From NCBI GenBank assembly GCA_001724245.1, contig MEDX01000059.1, positions 1-25,501 on the forward strand: DNA of 25,501 nt, given 5' to 3'. This DNA comes from Fonticula-like sp. SCN 57-25 (lineage: Eukaryota; Nucleariida; Rotosphaerida). This document shows positions 1 to 9,495 of this stretch, one piece after another. A model generated the notes under the pieces. It was not told the DNA's origin. It made no database searches and saw only the letters and a list, made by a program, of their open reading frames with translations. The first letter of the stretch is position 1, and the number at the start of each line of letters is the position of its first letter. Both the position numbers and the translations under genes were made by a program.

Positions 1-317
1 CAAGCGATCAGAAAAATCAGACATGGAAAATTTTAAATCATGTAAATCAGAACATGTATTGATGCGAAAATCTGGATTGGAAGTGGAGTCTACCCTTAAC
101 GGGTATTTTTAGACGATCCAATCGAACGGTCGAGCTGGGAGCGAAGGCAGGAGATCGAAGTGCCGCTGACGAGTCAGCTGTGACAGCGCTGTGGATCGCG
201 GAAAGTATAAATAACATACATCGAATGATAAAGTGGTAGCAAAATATAGGTATGTATTGAGTCTATGTGAATATTATGGATATAGCCCTTTAATGAATAT
301 TGAACAAAATGGCCGCC
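1..317. other. Intergenic, no gene seen
   Basis: AT-rich sequence downstream of the phosphotransferase stop codon. It has short direct echoes (AAATCA, GAACATG) and an AATAAA-like context, but no open frame of weight, no tRNA signature and no splice-supported exon. It probably holds the 3' untranslated end of the minus-strand gene and the flank of a gene beyond the window. Confidence 0.5.
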
Positions 318-1728
318 TCAATTTGATTTGACGTTGGGCCGGCGACCGAGCGTGAGGCAGAAAATTCCCAAAAACTCGCAAATTTGGTTGATGACGGACG
401 TGACCAGAACGCCATAGTAGCAGACGGACAACCCCAAAGTAAAGTACAAGAACGACAGCTCGGCGCTCGCCGAAATCCCAGGCAGACTAAAGGGTGTTAT
501 TACCGCAGGGAAAGCGCGCGCCTCAAACGTACCCGACATAGGGCGCCGAGACGGCAGCTGCGATAAAGATTAGCATGGCAAAGCCCGGCTGCCACATGGG
601 GTACGGCGCGTGCGTCAGGTGGTTCACGATGACGCGTGCCTAGCGATCACTGTGAGAGAGCGAAAGGCGGCGAGGCGGCGCGTACGACTGCCATGCAAAA
701 CTCGGCGCCGACGATGCCTGTGAACGCGACCATGTGGTTCTCGAGGATGCCCGCGCCGCTCAGGGTAACCCAGATGCACGACGTGGTGATGATGATGACG
801 ATCGGCGCGAGGCGGCCAAAGGACGTGATGAGGCCGTCCTTGGTGGACCGCGCGAACCCGATCATGTTGACAATGCTGGACAGCATCATAAAGACAGAAA
901 TGGAAAAGAAAATGACCGAGCTGACCTGGTTGATTGGCCAGGTGCCGACGGCGCCATACCCGTCGCCAATGATGGTGCTCATCGGCAAGAACCACGCGTC
1001 GCGGCCAATGAAGCCCGTGAGCATATATACGAGGCAAATGGCCAGTGTGCCCTCCACGGGGCCGTTAATGTAGCCAAGATATAGCGTGCCGGTGTGGTAG
1101 TTTTCCCACGTCGACACGTAAAAGTACGCGATGGCTAGGGAGCGCTGCGTGAGTAGGGCGGCAAGTGCGACGGGCCGACCGTACCGACAAAGAGGAACAG
1201 GAGGTGGCCCCAGCTGTTCTGGACGCCAACGGTGTGCGACGTCACTATTGTGCCGAGCTGGCATGTCATTGGGTCAGGCGACATCAAGAACTAAAGCGGC
1301 AATGCGTACGACAGTGTTGAGCGCGTCGCAGCCGTGATCAAACAGCTCGCCGAGCGGGCTGGACGAGTTGGTCCTGCGCGCCTGCTTGCCATCAATGGCG
1401 TCAAAGGACGTGTAGGCAAAGAGGCCGAGCGCGAAAGAATAGTACACCCACGTCGGGCACGACTCGTCGAGCGTCGGCGAAAAGTAGAGCAGCGTCGCCA
1501 CGTTCGTGGCAACAAAGGAAAGGCCCAGGAGCGTGATCAGATTAGGACTGGAAAGAGGATTAGGCAAACACACGCATGCAAAGAGGCGTACGCCATCCAA
1601 AGAGGGAACAGGAGCACAAGGCGCGTCCAGTACGGCTGAAGAACATACTTGGAGATCAGGGACTTGTCGACGCTGCTGTACTTGTACGAGTTAAGCCCAG
1701 TCAAACGGCCGCGCTCGATAAACTCCAT
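318..1728 (-). CDS. CDP-alcohol phosphotransferase (choline/ethanolamine phosphotransferase type)
   Basis: Family role: moves phosphocholine or phosphoethanolamine from the CDP-alcohol to diacylglycerol, the last Kennedy-pathway step, in ER or Golgi membrane. I infer six exons (minus strand): 1728-1592, 1547-1310, 1257-1185, 1134-686, 639-533, 486-318, giving 390 aa, the usual family length. Introns are 44-52 bases, all with GTACG donors. The N-terminus carries the conserved [19 protein letters not shown] block. Exon 2 holds the full catalytic signature: DG-x2-AR, then Gly, then two Asp spaced by three (DGKQARR ... GELFDHGCD). Later come [15 protein letters not shown] and the C-terminal [16 protein letters not shown], all typical, with several hydrophobic helices. 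Upstream (after 1728) lies a 179-base divergent promoter shared with RPF1. Choline versus ethanolamine preference cannot be read from the sequence. The family is very secure; exact splice sites are fairly secure because the frame and conserved blocks join cleanly. Confidence 0.92.
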
Positions 1729-1875
1729 CTCGCCGTTCGTTCACTAGAGGTATGAAACAAGTTTAAAGTGGTACACGCCGCGCGATTCGCGTCTGCGATC
1801 TAGTGGTTAACGGCAGCCGATCGTTGGATCTTGGATCCGCTGCCGGTTGACGCGCGCGAGGTGGTCTAAAAAGAT

Positions 1876-1901
1876 TGCAGTTTGCATTGTTCCACGTGGC
1901 C
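1876..1901 (+). promoter_or_regulatory. RPF1 promoter: TTTGCATTGT element plus CACGTG box
   Basis: TTGCAGTTTGCATTGT (1876-1890) is followed at once by CCACGTGGCC (1892-1901), seven bases before the ATG at 1908. The first part recurs in the same orientation before the genes starting at 10612 and 12367; the CACGTG recurs before several others. Position suggests a core promoter or start-site element; function is inferred. Confidence 0.5.
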
Positions 1902-1907
1902 ATCATC

Positions 1908-3142
1908 ATGGAGGGGCGCGTGGTGCCGTCCGAGATCAAGAACAAGATCAAGCGGTCTATTGTGTACCGCGAGCAAAAGGCAGACAAGAAAAAGATCAAG
2001 CGCGAGGAGAGGAAGAAGCGTCAGCGCGAGACTGAGGAAGCCGGCGAGGATGCGGTACGCCTATCGCGCACATCGTGTTTGACTATTTGCTCACCGTGGC
2101 GCACCGCACGCACAGCCGCCCAAGAAGGAGACCCGCACTATTGAGAGCGTGCGCGAGTTTGACGAAACCATTGTGAGGCCGGACGACCAAGAGGTGCGTA
2201 CTTTGCCCATGTTTTAGTTTAAAGGGCCCTTTCTGACACGGGCTCGGCTGCGTAGGTGCTGCAAGATGAGGCGACCGATGAGCTTGCCAAGAACTACGCG
2301 CACACTGGTATCCCCAAGATTCTCATCACGACGAGCCCCAAGCCTGTTGGCGTACGCTCTAGCGTGAGTGTACTATAGTATTCTAACCGTGTATGCTTTC
2401 CAGGAGACGTTCCAGTTTTGCAACTACCTCCTCTCCATTCTCCCCAACTCTCAGTTCAATGCCCGCGGCAAGTACGACATCAAGGACATTGTGCAGTTTT
2501 GCAAGAACCGCGATTTCAGCGCCATCCTTGTTGTGCACGAGGAGAAGAAGGTCCCCGGTACGTCTCCTCAGGTAGGTTGCGCGGTGTGTTCCTGATGCCA
2601 TGTGTAGATTCCCTCACGGTGATCCACCTTCCTGATGGGCCGACGGCCTTTTTCAAACTGACGAGCATTCGCGGCCCCAAGGAGATCGCTGTACGCCTCG
2701 TCGGCTCTTTTTACTGTGCGTTGCTTACATGTCTGTTGCGCTGCAGGGCCATGCCAAGGCGAGCGACCACAACCCCGAGCTCATCATCAATAACTTTAAC
2801 ACGCGCCTCGGCCACACGGTAGGGCGGCTCCTCGGCAACCTCTTCCCGCACCAGCCGCAGTTCACGGGGCGTCAGGTGGTCACGTGGCACAACCAGCGCG
2901 ACTATATCTTTTTCCGCCGCCACCGGTATGTGTTCAAGCAGGACGGGAAGCGCGCCGGCCTCCAGGAGATCGGGCCCCAGTTCTGCCTCAAGCTCCAGTG
3001 GCTCCAAAAGGGAACATTTGATACACAGTTTGGCGACTATGAATGGCACCACAAGGTACGCACGCCATATCTTTTGCTTCCTGTTGCTTACATGTGGGCG
3101 CAGCCCGAGATGGACACGAGCAGGCGGCGCTTCTTTTTGTGA
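1908..3142 (+). CDS. RPF1: Ribosome production factor 1 (Brix-domain protein)
   Basis: Nucleolar protein needed for assembly of the 60S ribosomal subunit. Seven exons inferred: 1908-2054, 2116-2193, 2256-2351, 2404-2557, 2608-2690, 2747-3055, 3104-3142, giving 301 aa. The N-terminal 50 residues are a Lys/Arg/Glu-rich helix ([20 protein letters not shown]), as in RPF1 of animals and yeast. The Brix domain follows: ILITTSPKP, then [74 protein letters not shown], and a C-terminal [11 protein letters not shown]. These match RPF1 rather than IMP4 or BRX1. The ATG at 1908 is the first in frame; it follows a TTGCAGTTTGCATTGT element and a CACGTG box. Introns are 48-62 bases with GTACG or GTGCG donors; introns 5 and 6 share GTTGCTTACATGT near the branch site. 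Confidence 0.93.
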
Positions 3143-3441
3143 GCATCATGTTATTTTGGTCATTTTGTTGTGAATATATAATATGGATCGTGCATCAATA
3201 GTTGGCGCAATACACGCATTAGACGTACACACGGATGCCCGGCGGCCTGCAATATAATATTATAGCTCTTTCCATCGACCACCGATATACTAGTTAACAA
3301 CTTGTATCATTTGGCAAAGTGGCCAATCGCCCCCTGACGACCAACCGCGGGAAACGATACCGGCTAGCGGGGTCGGCTGTGCAGGACCCGATAACTGACC
3401 TGCCGGGGGTCCGGGGAGGTAGGCAGGCCGGTGCAGAGGTC
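3143..3441. other. Intergenic between RPF1 and the fusion gene
   Basis: It contains the AT-rich 3' end of RPF1 (GTGAATATATAATATGG) and the likely promoter of the next gene, with TAGTTAAC at 3291-3298. The frame upstream of 3442 is open for 41 codons but has no ATG. No RNA gene seen. Confidence 0.5.
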
Positions 3442-5487
3442 ATGGCTCCGTGGGTAAAAGCGGCGGCTGCGATTGTCTGCTGGTACTCGTCGAGCTATCT
3501 GCACAGCTTGGAATTGTTTTCTGCGCTCTCGCTGCATGCCAATGTACCCCTCCTGCTTGCAGGAAGCTGCGCGGTGCAGCTTGTAGTGAGTGCGCTTGCG
3601 ACATCGGCGACGCTTCCCTTCCGCCCTGGCGAGCCCGGCACGCTTTGGCAAGCGCGGACGTGGTGCCTCGGATCGCTGCGCTTCTTTGTCGCCATGGGCA
3701 TGACGGCGGCATGCGCGGGCATCCCGATGGCCCTCGCCCAGTCGACACGAGCAGTGGAGGCGCCGATCGCCATGCTGATCGCGGCCATTCTGCGGCGAGA
3801 GGTGACGCTGCCATGGGATGCGGCGGCGCCGGTGCTGTCGGCGCTGGGCGTCGCTGTGATCGTGTGGCGCTCTTTCAGCGCGGCTGTTGCCCTTGGCCTC
3901 ATGTCGAGCGTGTGCGCCGCGCTACTTCGCCTGTTAACGTCGGGGCAGAATTTATTGGATGCTCGTCCGCCAGAGGTGCGCGTGGAAATCGCCGCAGCTG
4001 CTCTTGGAGCCCTCGTGCTCCCGCTCGTTGCGCTGCTTTCGCCACTTCCCGGCACGCTGGACGTATCGTTTTACGCTTTTGCTTCTGCCTCGGCTGCCGC
4101 CGGCGTGCTGTCCTTTGTCTCCGCCGAGTCATCGCTTTGGGTGGACACGAGCCTTGCTGCTGCTACGCGGGCGTTTGAGCGGCCACTTCTCGTGACTGTC
4201 GCGGCAACCGTCGGCGGGTGGACGCGGCAGCTCGCCGTCGGCTCTGCTTTGCTGTTTGCCGGCGCGGCATCCCTGGTAGTGGCGCTGACCGGCAAAGCGA
4301 TGAGGATGTGGGGTATAGACACGCCGCGCGGTCTGAGTGTTGCCGCTGTTGCCGTCGCGCTTCTCTGCGTCGCTGCGCTCATGGCGATCCAGCCGGCGGG
4401 GTCGGCGGACCCAATGTCGTTCTCTACAGTTGATCGACTGTCGCTGGCGTGCATCGGCCGCGACAAGATATTCCTTGCCGTGTGTTCTGGTATGTTTTCG
4501 CGTGCGGCATTGGACGCAAACATGACGCTGCGCGTGGCGACCGTCAAAGACCATGTCGGCAACGACGAATTTGACTTGGTGGCTGTGGAAGGGCGGTCGC
4601 TTTCAGATATTCGCGCTGTATTGTTAGCACGCTCGGCTCGCCCCGACACGGTTTTCCTCTTTGGTGGCGGCATTGTGAGCGACGACATTGAGTGGGCCTC
4701 GCCCGACCACGGCGCCGAGCTTCGCCGCCTCGTCGCGTCGGGCAATGTGTCGCACGCAATGCTTGACGCGGTCGCGCTGCACGGCGGCGTGCGAGGACCG
4801 CTCTCGGCGTCTGCCACGGGCGTCGCGGCGGTGCTCGGCGACCCGCGCGTCCTCGCCGCCGACTATGTAAACGCGACGCGCGACGCGATCGATTCTATCC
4901 GCGGCAACGGCGCGCGACTCCCCATTGCCGTCGTGCTGCCGCGGTGGTCGCAGGAGGCCGCGCGTTCCGACACTGAGCGCTCGATCGATGCAGAGCTGAA
5001 TGTGCTTGAGGCCGTGACTGTGGCCATAGCGATGCGAAAGTTTCCCGTTGTCGTCGTGCAGCCGTCAGCAAACAAGAGCGATGTTGAGACCGCGCGTGCC
5101 ATGGTCGAGCGGGCCGCGTTCCAGCTCGAGCCAGAGCAAGAAAAGCTTGTTCACGGCCTTTTTGGACCGACGCTCGGCGACCTGCTCGGCGTCATCAGGG
5201 GCGTCGGCGCGGTCGTGTCGCTCGACGAGGCCGCCGCGCTGCTCGCGAGCGCAGAAAGGAAGCCATTCGTTTCGTACACGCGCGAGCTCGCGCACTTTGA
5301 TTGGGCAATGGCGGCAAACGTGACGGTCGCGGTGCGGCACGTCGATAGCCTCACGCTGACGACGGCGATGGATGCCGTCAAGCAGGCGCAGCCCAAGGAT
5401 ACGAGGGAGGGTGCCGCCAGGGGTTTCGCGGCGGCTGCGGCAGCTTTCTTGGCGGCAGCGAGACGCGGGCGTCATGCCGGGGACTAA
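3442..5487 (+). CDS. DMT/TPT-like multi-pass transporter fused to a pyruvyl-transferase-like domain
   Basis: Single open frame, 681 aa from the first ATG (3442); the frame is open from 3319 but has no earlier ATG. Residues 1-330 form about ten hydrophobic helices with short loops, as in drug/metabolite and nucleotide-sugar/triose-phosphate transporters. Residues about 333-670 are a soluble domain. It contains FLFGGGIVSDD near 406, AVVLPRWS near 496, VVVVQPSANKSD near 535, and near 580-620 GDLLGVIRGVGAVVS followed by a short-chain segment and KPFVSYTRELAHF. Spacing and pattern recall polysaccharide pyruvyl transferases (early glycine motif, late D/E-L-x-x-I-x-x-x-D-x-V-I block), although the usual late R-x-H is not evident. 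The transporter half is likely; the transferase half is inference from patterns only. It is the longest intronless gene in an intron-rich window. The next gene downstream is also a TPT-family transporter. Alternative: the C-terminal half is another Rossmann-type glycosyltransferase. Confidence 0.6.
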   Translation: MAPWVKAAAAIVCWYSSSYLHSLELFSALSLHANVPLLLAGSCAVQLVVSALATSATLPFRPGEPGTLWQARTWCLGSLRFFVAMGMTAACAGIPMALAQSTRAVEAPIAMLIAAILRREVTLPWDAAAPVLSALGVAVIVWRSFSAAVALGLMSSVCAALLRLLTSGQNLLDARPPEVRVEIAAAALGALVLPLVALLSPLPGTLDVSFYAFASASAAAGVLSFVSAESSLWVDTSLAAATRAFERPLLVTVAATVGGWTRQLAVGSALLFAGAASLVVALTGKAMRMWGIDTPRGLSVAAVAVALLCVAALMAIQPAGSADPMSFSTVDRLSLACIGRDKIFLAVCSGMFSRAALDANMTLRVATVKDHVGNDEFDLVAVEGRSLSDIRAVLLARSARPDTVFLFGGGIVSDDIEWASPDHGAELRRLVASGNVSHAMLDAVALHGGVRGPLSASATGVAAVLGDPRVLAADYVNATRDAIDSIRGNGARLPIAVVLPRWSQEAARSDTERSIDAELNVLEAVTVAIAMRKFPVVVVQPSANKSDVETARAMVERAAFQLEPEQEKLVHGLFGPTLGDLLGVIRGVGAVVSLDEAAALLASAERKPFVSYTRELAHFDWAMAANVTVAVRHVDSLTLTTAMDAVKQAQPKDTREGAARGFAAAAAAFLAAARRGRHAGD

Positions 5488-6049
5488 AATCGTCGCTAGA
5501 CACATGGATAGTTATGCCTTTTTTTGTGCTTTGTGTGCTGTTTTCTGTGATTTCTTATCAGTGTACAATAGTTGACCGTGTACAATATTTACCCACAATG
5601 CAGCTGGCAATGCAGCCTCGTGTACAGTCTTGTCCCAATAATATACTCTCTTAATGCAGTCTTGTATACGCTCGTTTGCGGATGCTTCTGTGGCCTTTTG
5701 TCTCCCTGGTCTCAACCTCAGAAACGCGTGGCCGCGTCCAGTCCCATGCGGTCAATCGGGCGGACCGTCAATATGTCAGGATGTCAATTGAGGTGCGATA
5801 ACGCATGCGATTTGCCACGTCGGCGCGATCCTATTGGCCAGACGCCGCTCCTTTTATGGAAGGTGCCATGACAAACCGTCACTTTGAGCCTCTTTTCCTT
5901 TCATTGGTGGCGTGGGCGTCGGTCTGCGTTGGCTTCCACGGCGGGCATCTGTCGCGTTCGGATCTACTTGGATCTCGGCTGCGCGCGTCCTCCTAGTTAA
6001 CGGAATCGCTTGTCCGCATCGTTCCGCGTTTGTGGTTGCTTTCTGAGAA
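5488..6049. other. Intergenic with short repeats and promoter of the TPT gene
   Basis: No coding region supported; small open frames here lack conserved content. Two similar 17-base units starting GTGTACAAT lie at about 5560-5592. TAGTTAAC at 5994-6001 sits 56 bases before the TPT start codon. An inverted CCAAT (ATTGG) occurs near 5834. Confidence 0.45.
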
Positions 6050-7301
6050 ATGGCTGGCGGTGGCGAGGCTACCGGATCGTCGATGCAGGACTATGTCCGG
6101 TCGCTTCCGTACGTCGTGATCTGGATCTTCTTCTCGTCGTCGACCATTTTGTTCAACAAGTGGGTGCTCGCGAGCACCGAGTTCACCTTCCCGATCGCGC
6201 TCTCGTGCTGGCACATGCTCTTTGCGTCCGTGCTCACGCACGGCCTCGCGCGCACGACGACCGTGATCACACCGCCCGAGATTAACCGCGAGTTTTACAT
6301 GTACCGCGTGCTGCCCATCGCGCTCGCCTTTGGCGTGTCGCTCATCACGGCCAACAGCGCCTACATGTACCTCTCCGTTGCGTTCATTCAGATGATCAAG
6401 GCGTGCACGCCGATGGTCGTCCTCCTCCTGAGCTTTGGCGCCAAGCTCGAGCAGCCGTCGCTCGCTCTCGTCGGCTTTATCGCCGTCGTCTGCACGGGCG
6501 TCATCATCGCCTCGGCCGGCGAGGTGCTCTTCAACATGACCGGTTTCATCCTCCAGGTGGTCGCCGTCGTCGTCGAGGCGTCGCGCCTCGTCATGATCCA
6601 GATCCTCGTCTCGGGATCCGTCAAGGTCGACGCCCTCGGCTCGCTCTACCTCTACGCGCCGGTACGCAGCGGCTGCAAAAGTAGCTGTGGAAGGGAAATT
6701 GTTGGGGAAGAGTTAAAAACATGGAATTTGAGAATATTTGCTGTTATTTTGTGTTCTTTTAATTTTTTTTGGTACCGCCTTATTTTGGTCGTTGGATTGT
6801 TGTTTTTCGAAACATTTTCATGTTTTTCGCGAACTTTTTGGTGTCCTTTTCGATGTTTAAACGATTTTTGACGTTGCCCGTTGCTAATTCTCTTTTTTCC
6901 AGGCCGCCTTTGTTGTGACCTTTGTTGCGTTCCTCTTCTTTGAGCTCCCGTACATTTCCGGCGCCGCCTTTGCGTCGGTTGGCCTCCCGCTGTTCCTCAT
7001 GAATGCAGGCACGGCGTTCTGCCTCAACCTCGCCTCTGTGACGCTCGTCAAGAACACGTCGTCGCTCGTGCTGACGCTCAGCGGCGTCGTCAAGGACATC
7101 ATCCTCGTGGTGCTCTCTGTGATGCTGCACGGCGCGCTCGTCTCATCCCTGCAGTGGGTCGGCTTTTCGATCTCCACGGTCGGCATCTTCCTCTTCAACA
7201 TGTACAAGAAGCACCGCAACGAGCTCAACGCCGCCATCGCGTTCGTCCTGGCCAAGCTCTCCTTTGGCCGCGCGCGCGAGCAGAACCAGTCGATCGCCTA
7301 A
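6050..7301 (+). CDS. Triose-phosphate-transporter (TPT/SLC35) family carrier
   Basis: Membrane antiporter of the TPT branch of the drug/metabolite transporter superfamily, normally in the Golgi, ER or plastid envelope, exchanging sugar phosphates, phosphoenolpyruvate or nucleotide sugars. Two exons: 6050-6661 and 6903-7301, joined in phase 0, giving 336 aa. Conserved features are VVIWIFFSSSTILFNKWVL in helix 1, ITANSAYMYLSVAFIQMIKA, VEASRLVMIQILV, LGSLYLYAP, LVKNTSSLVLTLSGVVKD and the final QWVGFSISTVGIFLFNMYK. These resemble the KD/KT-type TPT proteins of plants and fungi. The substrate cannot be told. The 241-base intron is the longest seen here and very T-rich, with a TTGCTAATTC branch-like site before TTTTTTCCAG. 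The start follows TAGTTAAC at 5994, which also precedes the upstream transporter gene. Confidence 0.9.
6662..6902 (+). other. Long T-rich intron of the TPT gene
   Basis: At 241 bases this is several times longer than the 41-67-base norm. It starts GTACGC and ends TTTTTTCCAG, with several poly-T runs and TTGCTAATTC as probable branch site. I saw no paired C/D or H/ACA boxes that would mark a snoRNA. Confidence 0.75.
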
Positions 7302-7744
7302 TCAGCGGTTGGTACAACATTCGCGCATTAAAAAAGTCTTTCGTTCTTCTTTTTGTTTTGCGTTGCACAAAGTTGTTGTGGGAACAAGGACAGCGTTGGT
7401 ATTTACTTTGCCCTGTCTGTGCGTTGGAACCCGTTTTTTCTGTTTTGTATTTGCATTTCTCTTCAATCCATCATGCTCTATCGTATACTGTCTGTGTGTG
7501 TTGGGCGGTGCAACTCGCCCGCCGTAAAATATGTTCCTGTTGCTGCAGAAATGCTATGCTCCACCACTATAACCTATATTCGATAGATAATAGTCACAAT
7601 AAAATGGTAAATATGATATACACGCCGTGGTAAAATGCCGTGCCAAAACGATATGTGTGCCAATATGAGCATCATGCCAATATGATATGTGCGCCAAAAT
7701 AAGCGCCATGCCAATATAAAAATGTGCCAGAAAATTCCGCAAAA
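7302..7744. other. Convergent 3' region between TPT and GNAT genes
   Basis: AT- and T-rich sequence between two stop codons that face each other. It should hold both 3' untranslated ends. The right part is a 34-base tandem repeat, listed separately. No gene seen. Confidence 0.55.
7641..7742. repeat. Imperfect 34-base tandem repeat, three units
   Basis: Units begin at 7641, 7675 and 7709, each starting TGCCAA and carrying a second GCCAA or GCCAG about 17 bases later. Units 1 and 2 are full length; unit 3 is more diverged and ends almost at the GNAT stop codon. It lies in the 3' region of the minus-strand GNAT gene. Confidence 0.65.
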
Positions 7745-9370
7745 TTACGTCTTCTTGATCGGCTCTCTTCTTCTAAACACGACCCTCGTCCCGCCCAGGA
7801 CGTGCTCGTCCGCCTTGACGAACCCGAGCGACTCGTAAAAGACCTGCGGAATCGGCTTGTCGGTCGTGTCCTCGAGGTAGCACGGCAGCCCGCGCTCGTC
7901 GGCAATGCGCAGCATCGGCTCAACGAGCGCGCGCGCATAACCGGGCACTACCGACGCTAGAATATTCAAGTGAAGATACTGAGGCGCGTCGCCCATAATG
8001 CTAAAGCAAGTGTCAGTAGGGCGGAAATTGGCGGGAAACAGTTAGGGAAAATAAGATAAAGATACTATTTACGAATATAACAAGAAATTTCGCGTACCGC
8101 TTCTCCATTTCGTCAAAAACGCCCCCCAAAAGCGCCGCTCCATTTTTCGTCTTCTTCTCATCAAACAACAACTTTTGCGAGCTGGTCGCCCACGCGGCCA
8201 CCGCCTTGAACCCATCAATCTCACAGATATACCCCCACGTGGCCACCTGCCTGATGAGCGAGTCGCACAGTCTCACAATATACTCGATGCGGTCGCTTGG
8301 ACGGTCCGAGCCGGCGCACCACTGCATGATTGGCTCGCCGATAAACGCCGCCATCACAACATCCACGACGCGCTGCAGCTCGTCGAGCGGGACGGCGCGC
8401 ACGACCGAAGTGGCGCCCTTTCGGTCCACGGTCCACGTGGTGCCGGTGAAGTCGCCGAGGAAGGTGGGCTGAGCGGGGGGCGACCAGGGGATCGCGTGCC
8501 ATAGGGAGCACCGGATGGAAGGCCGCTCGCGGCGCATGCCGAGGACGGGGAAGCCGCCGGGGGACGCGCTGGAAAGGGCGCAAAAGCCGAGCGACTCGTA
8601 AAAGGCGCGGACGCCGGCATTGCCTGGCAAAAGTTGGTTAAAATGGTCAGACGAACATCAGAAGAAAAAAGACGAGAATAGTCCAAAGCGTGCTCATTAA
8701 ATGACCAAGCAACACATACAACAAATGACAAATTCAGACACGCTATTCAATGAACATTCGTGCAAAACAAGGTGCAGAACACAATAGTACAGGTGCCATT
8801 GCCCACATGGTGCGCACCTGTGACGTCATCGAGGTAGCAGGGAAGGTCGAGCTCGTCTGCGATCTGCAGGATCGGCTGCAGGACGGCGCGCGCGTACCCC
8901 TGCCGCCGCACGCAGCTCACGAGTGAGACGAGATAAAAGTACACCGGGGCGTCGTCCATCACGCGCTTCTCGAGCGCCACGTGCTCATCGCGCGCAATAA
9001 TGGCGTTCGGTGTCGTCGGCGTCGGGTACGATAGCGGCATATCGCTCCGCATCCACGCGCACACCGCCTTGTAGTCGTCGGCCTCGAGGACGTAACCCCA
9101 CGTGCCCGGCTGCCGCCCGAACGAGTCGCCGTAAAGCAGCGTCTGGAAGGCGATGCGGCGATCGTCATCGGGATCGCTCCACACCGCCGCCGGCGTCGAT
9201 CCCATCGCATCTACAATGATATCGACGGCGCGGCCCATCTCGGCGGGCGGGACGGCGCGCACGACACAATTCTGTCCCTTGCGTTCAACGTCCCATTGGC
9301 GCCCGCTCAGATCGGGAAGGCCCGCGGGTGGTGGAGGAAACTCCCACGGCAGCTGCGCCCATGCCGCCAT
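7745..9370 (-). CDS. Two-domain GNAT acetyltransferase (internal tandem duplication)
   Basis: GNAT enzymes transfer acetyl from acetyl-CoA to an amine; the acceptor here is unknown. Three exons on the minus strand: 9370-8818, 8623-8098, 8000-7745, 444 aa. The first half runs from DVERKGQNCVVRAVPPAEM through VRRQGYARAVLQPILQIADE to LPCYLDDVT. Exon 2 then begins with the missing end of that same domain (GNAGVRAFYESLGF) and continues into a second copy: TVDRKGATSVVRAVPLDEL, then GYARALVEPMLRIADE, LPCYLEDTT and VFYESLGF. The phase-1 and phase-2 junctions restore both domains, so this is one gene and not two neighbours. Copy 1 keeps the acetyl-CoA loop R-x-x-G-x-A (RRQGYA); copy 2 has VVPGYA and lacks the first Arg/Gln. 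Introns of 194 and 97 bases are long for this window. The start follows a CACGTG box at 9393. Confidence 0.82.
8031..8038 (+). promoter_or_regulatory. E2F-like site inside a GNAT intron
   Basis: AATTGGCGGGAAAC around 8026-8039 matches the E2F core (GGCGGGAA). It lies within the second intron of the GNAT gene, so it may be chance or an intronic element. Confidence 0.25.
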
Positions 9371-9392
9371 GATTGTCAGCAAATGAAATGGT

Positions 9393-9398
9393 CACGTG
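9393..9398. promoter_or_regulatory. CACGTG box upstream of the two-domain GNAT gene
   Basis: GTCACGTGGCC lies 23 bases upstream of the minus-strand ATG at 9370. The same palindrome occurs near the starts of RPF1 and ELP3/HDAC and at the right edge of the window. Confidence 0.45.
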
Positions 9399-9495
9399 GC
9401 CCAAGATGGAAGCGGCGGTCAAATGATACCCTTGTGTCTATCAAAAATTACTCTCATGCAGCTCATAATATGCATTCTATAATAAATATGTACAA

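Noticed and set aside
636-1084. Plus-strand frames at 636-1073 and 734-1084
   Set aside because: Antisense to the conserved phosphotransferase exon 4, with no family features.
1795-1860. tRNA-like GTGGTTAACGG box
   Set aside because: Resembles a tRNA A box, but there is no GGTTCGA-type B box and no cloverleaf stems.
4071-4817. 248-codon minus-strand frame
   Set aside because: It lies antisense inside the fusion gene, in GC-rich sequence where stops are rare, and has Ser/Thr/Arg-rich content with no family pattern.
7745-9382. Two separate GNAT genes
   Set aside because: The second frame starts with the end of the first domain, and the two halves share one in-phase intron junction.
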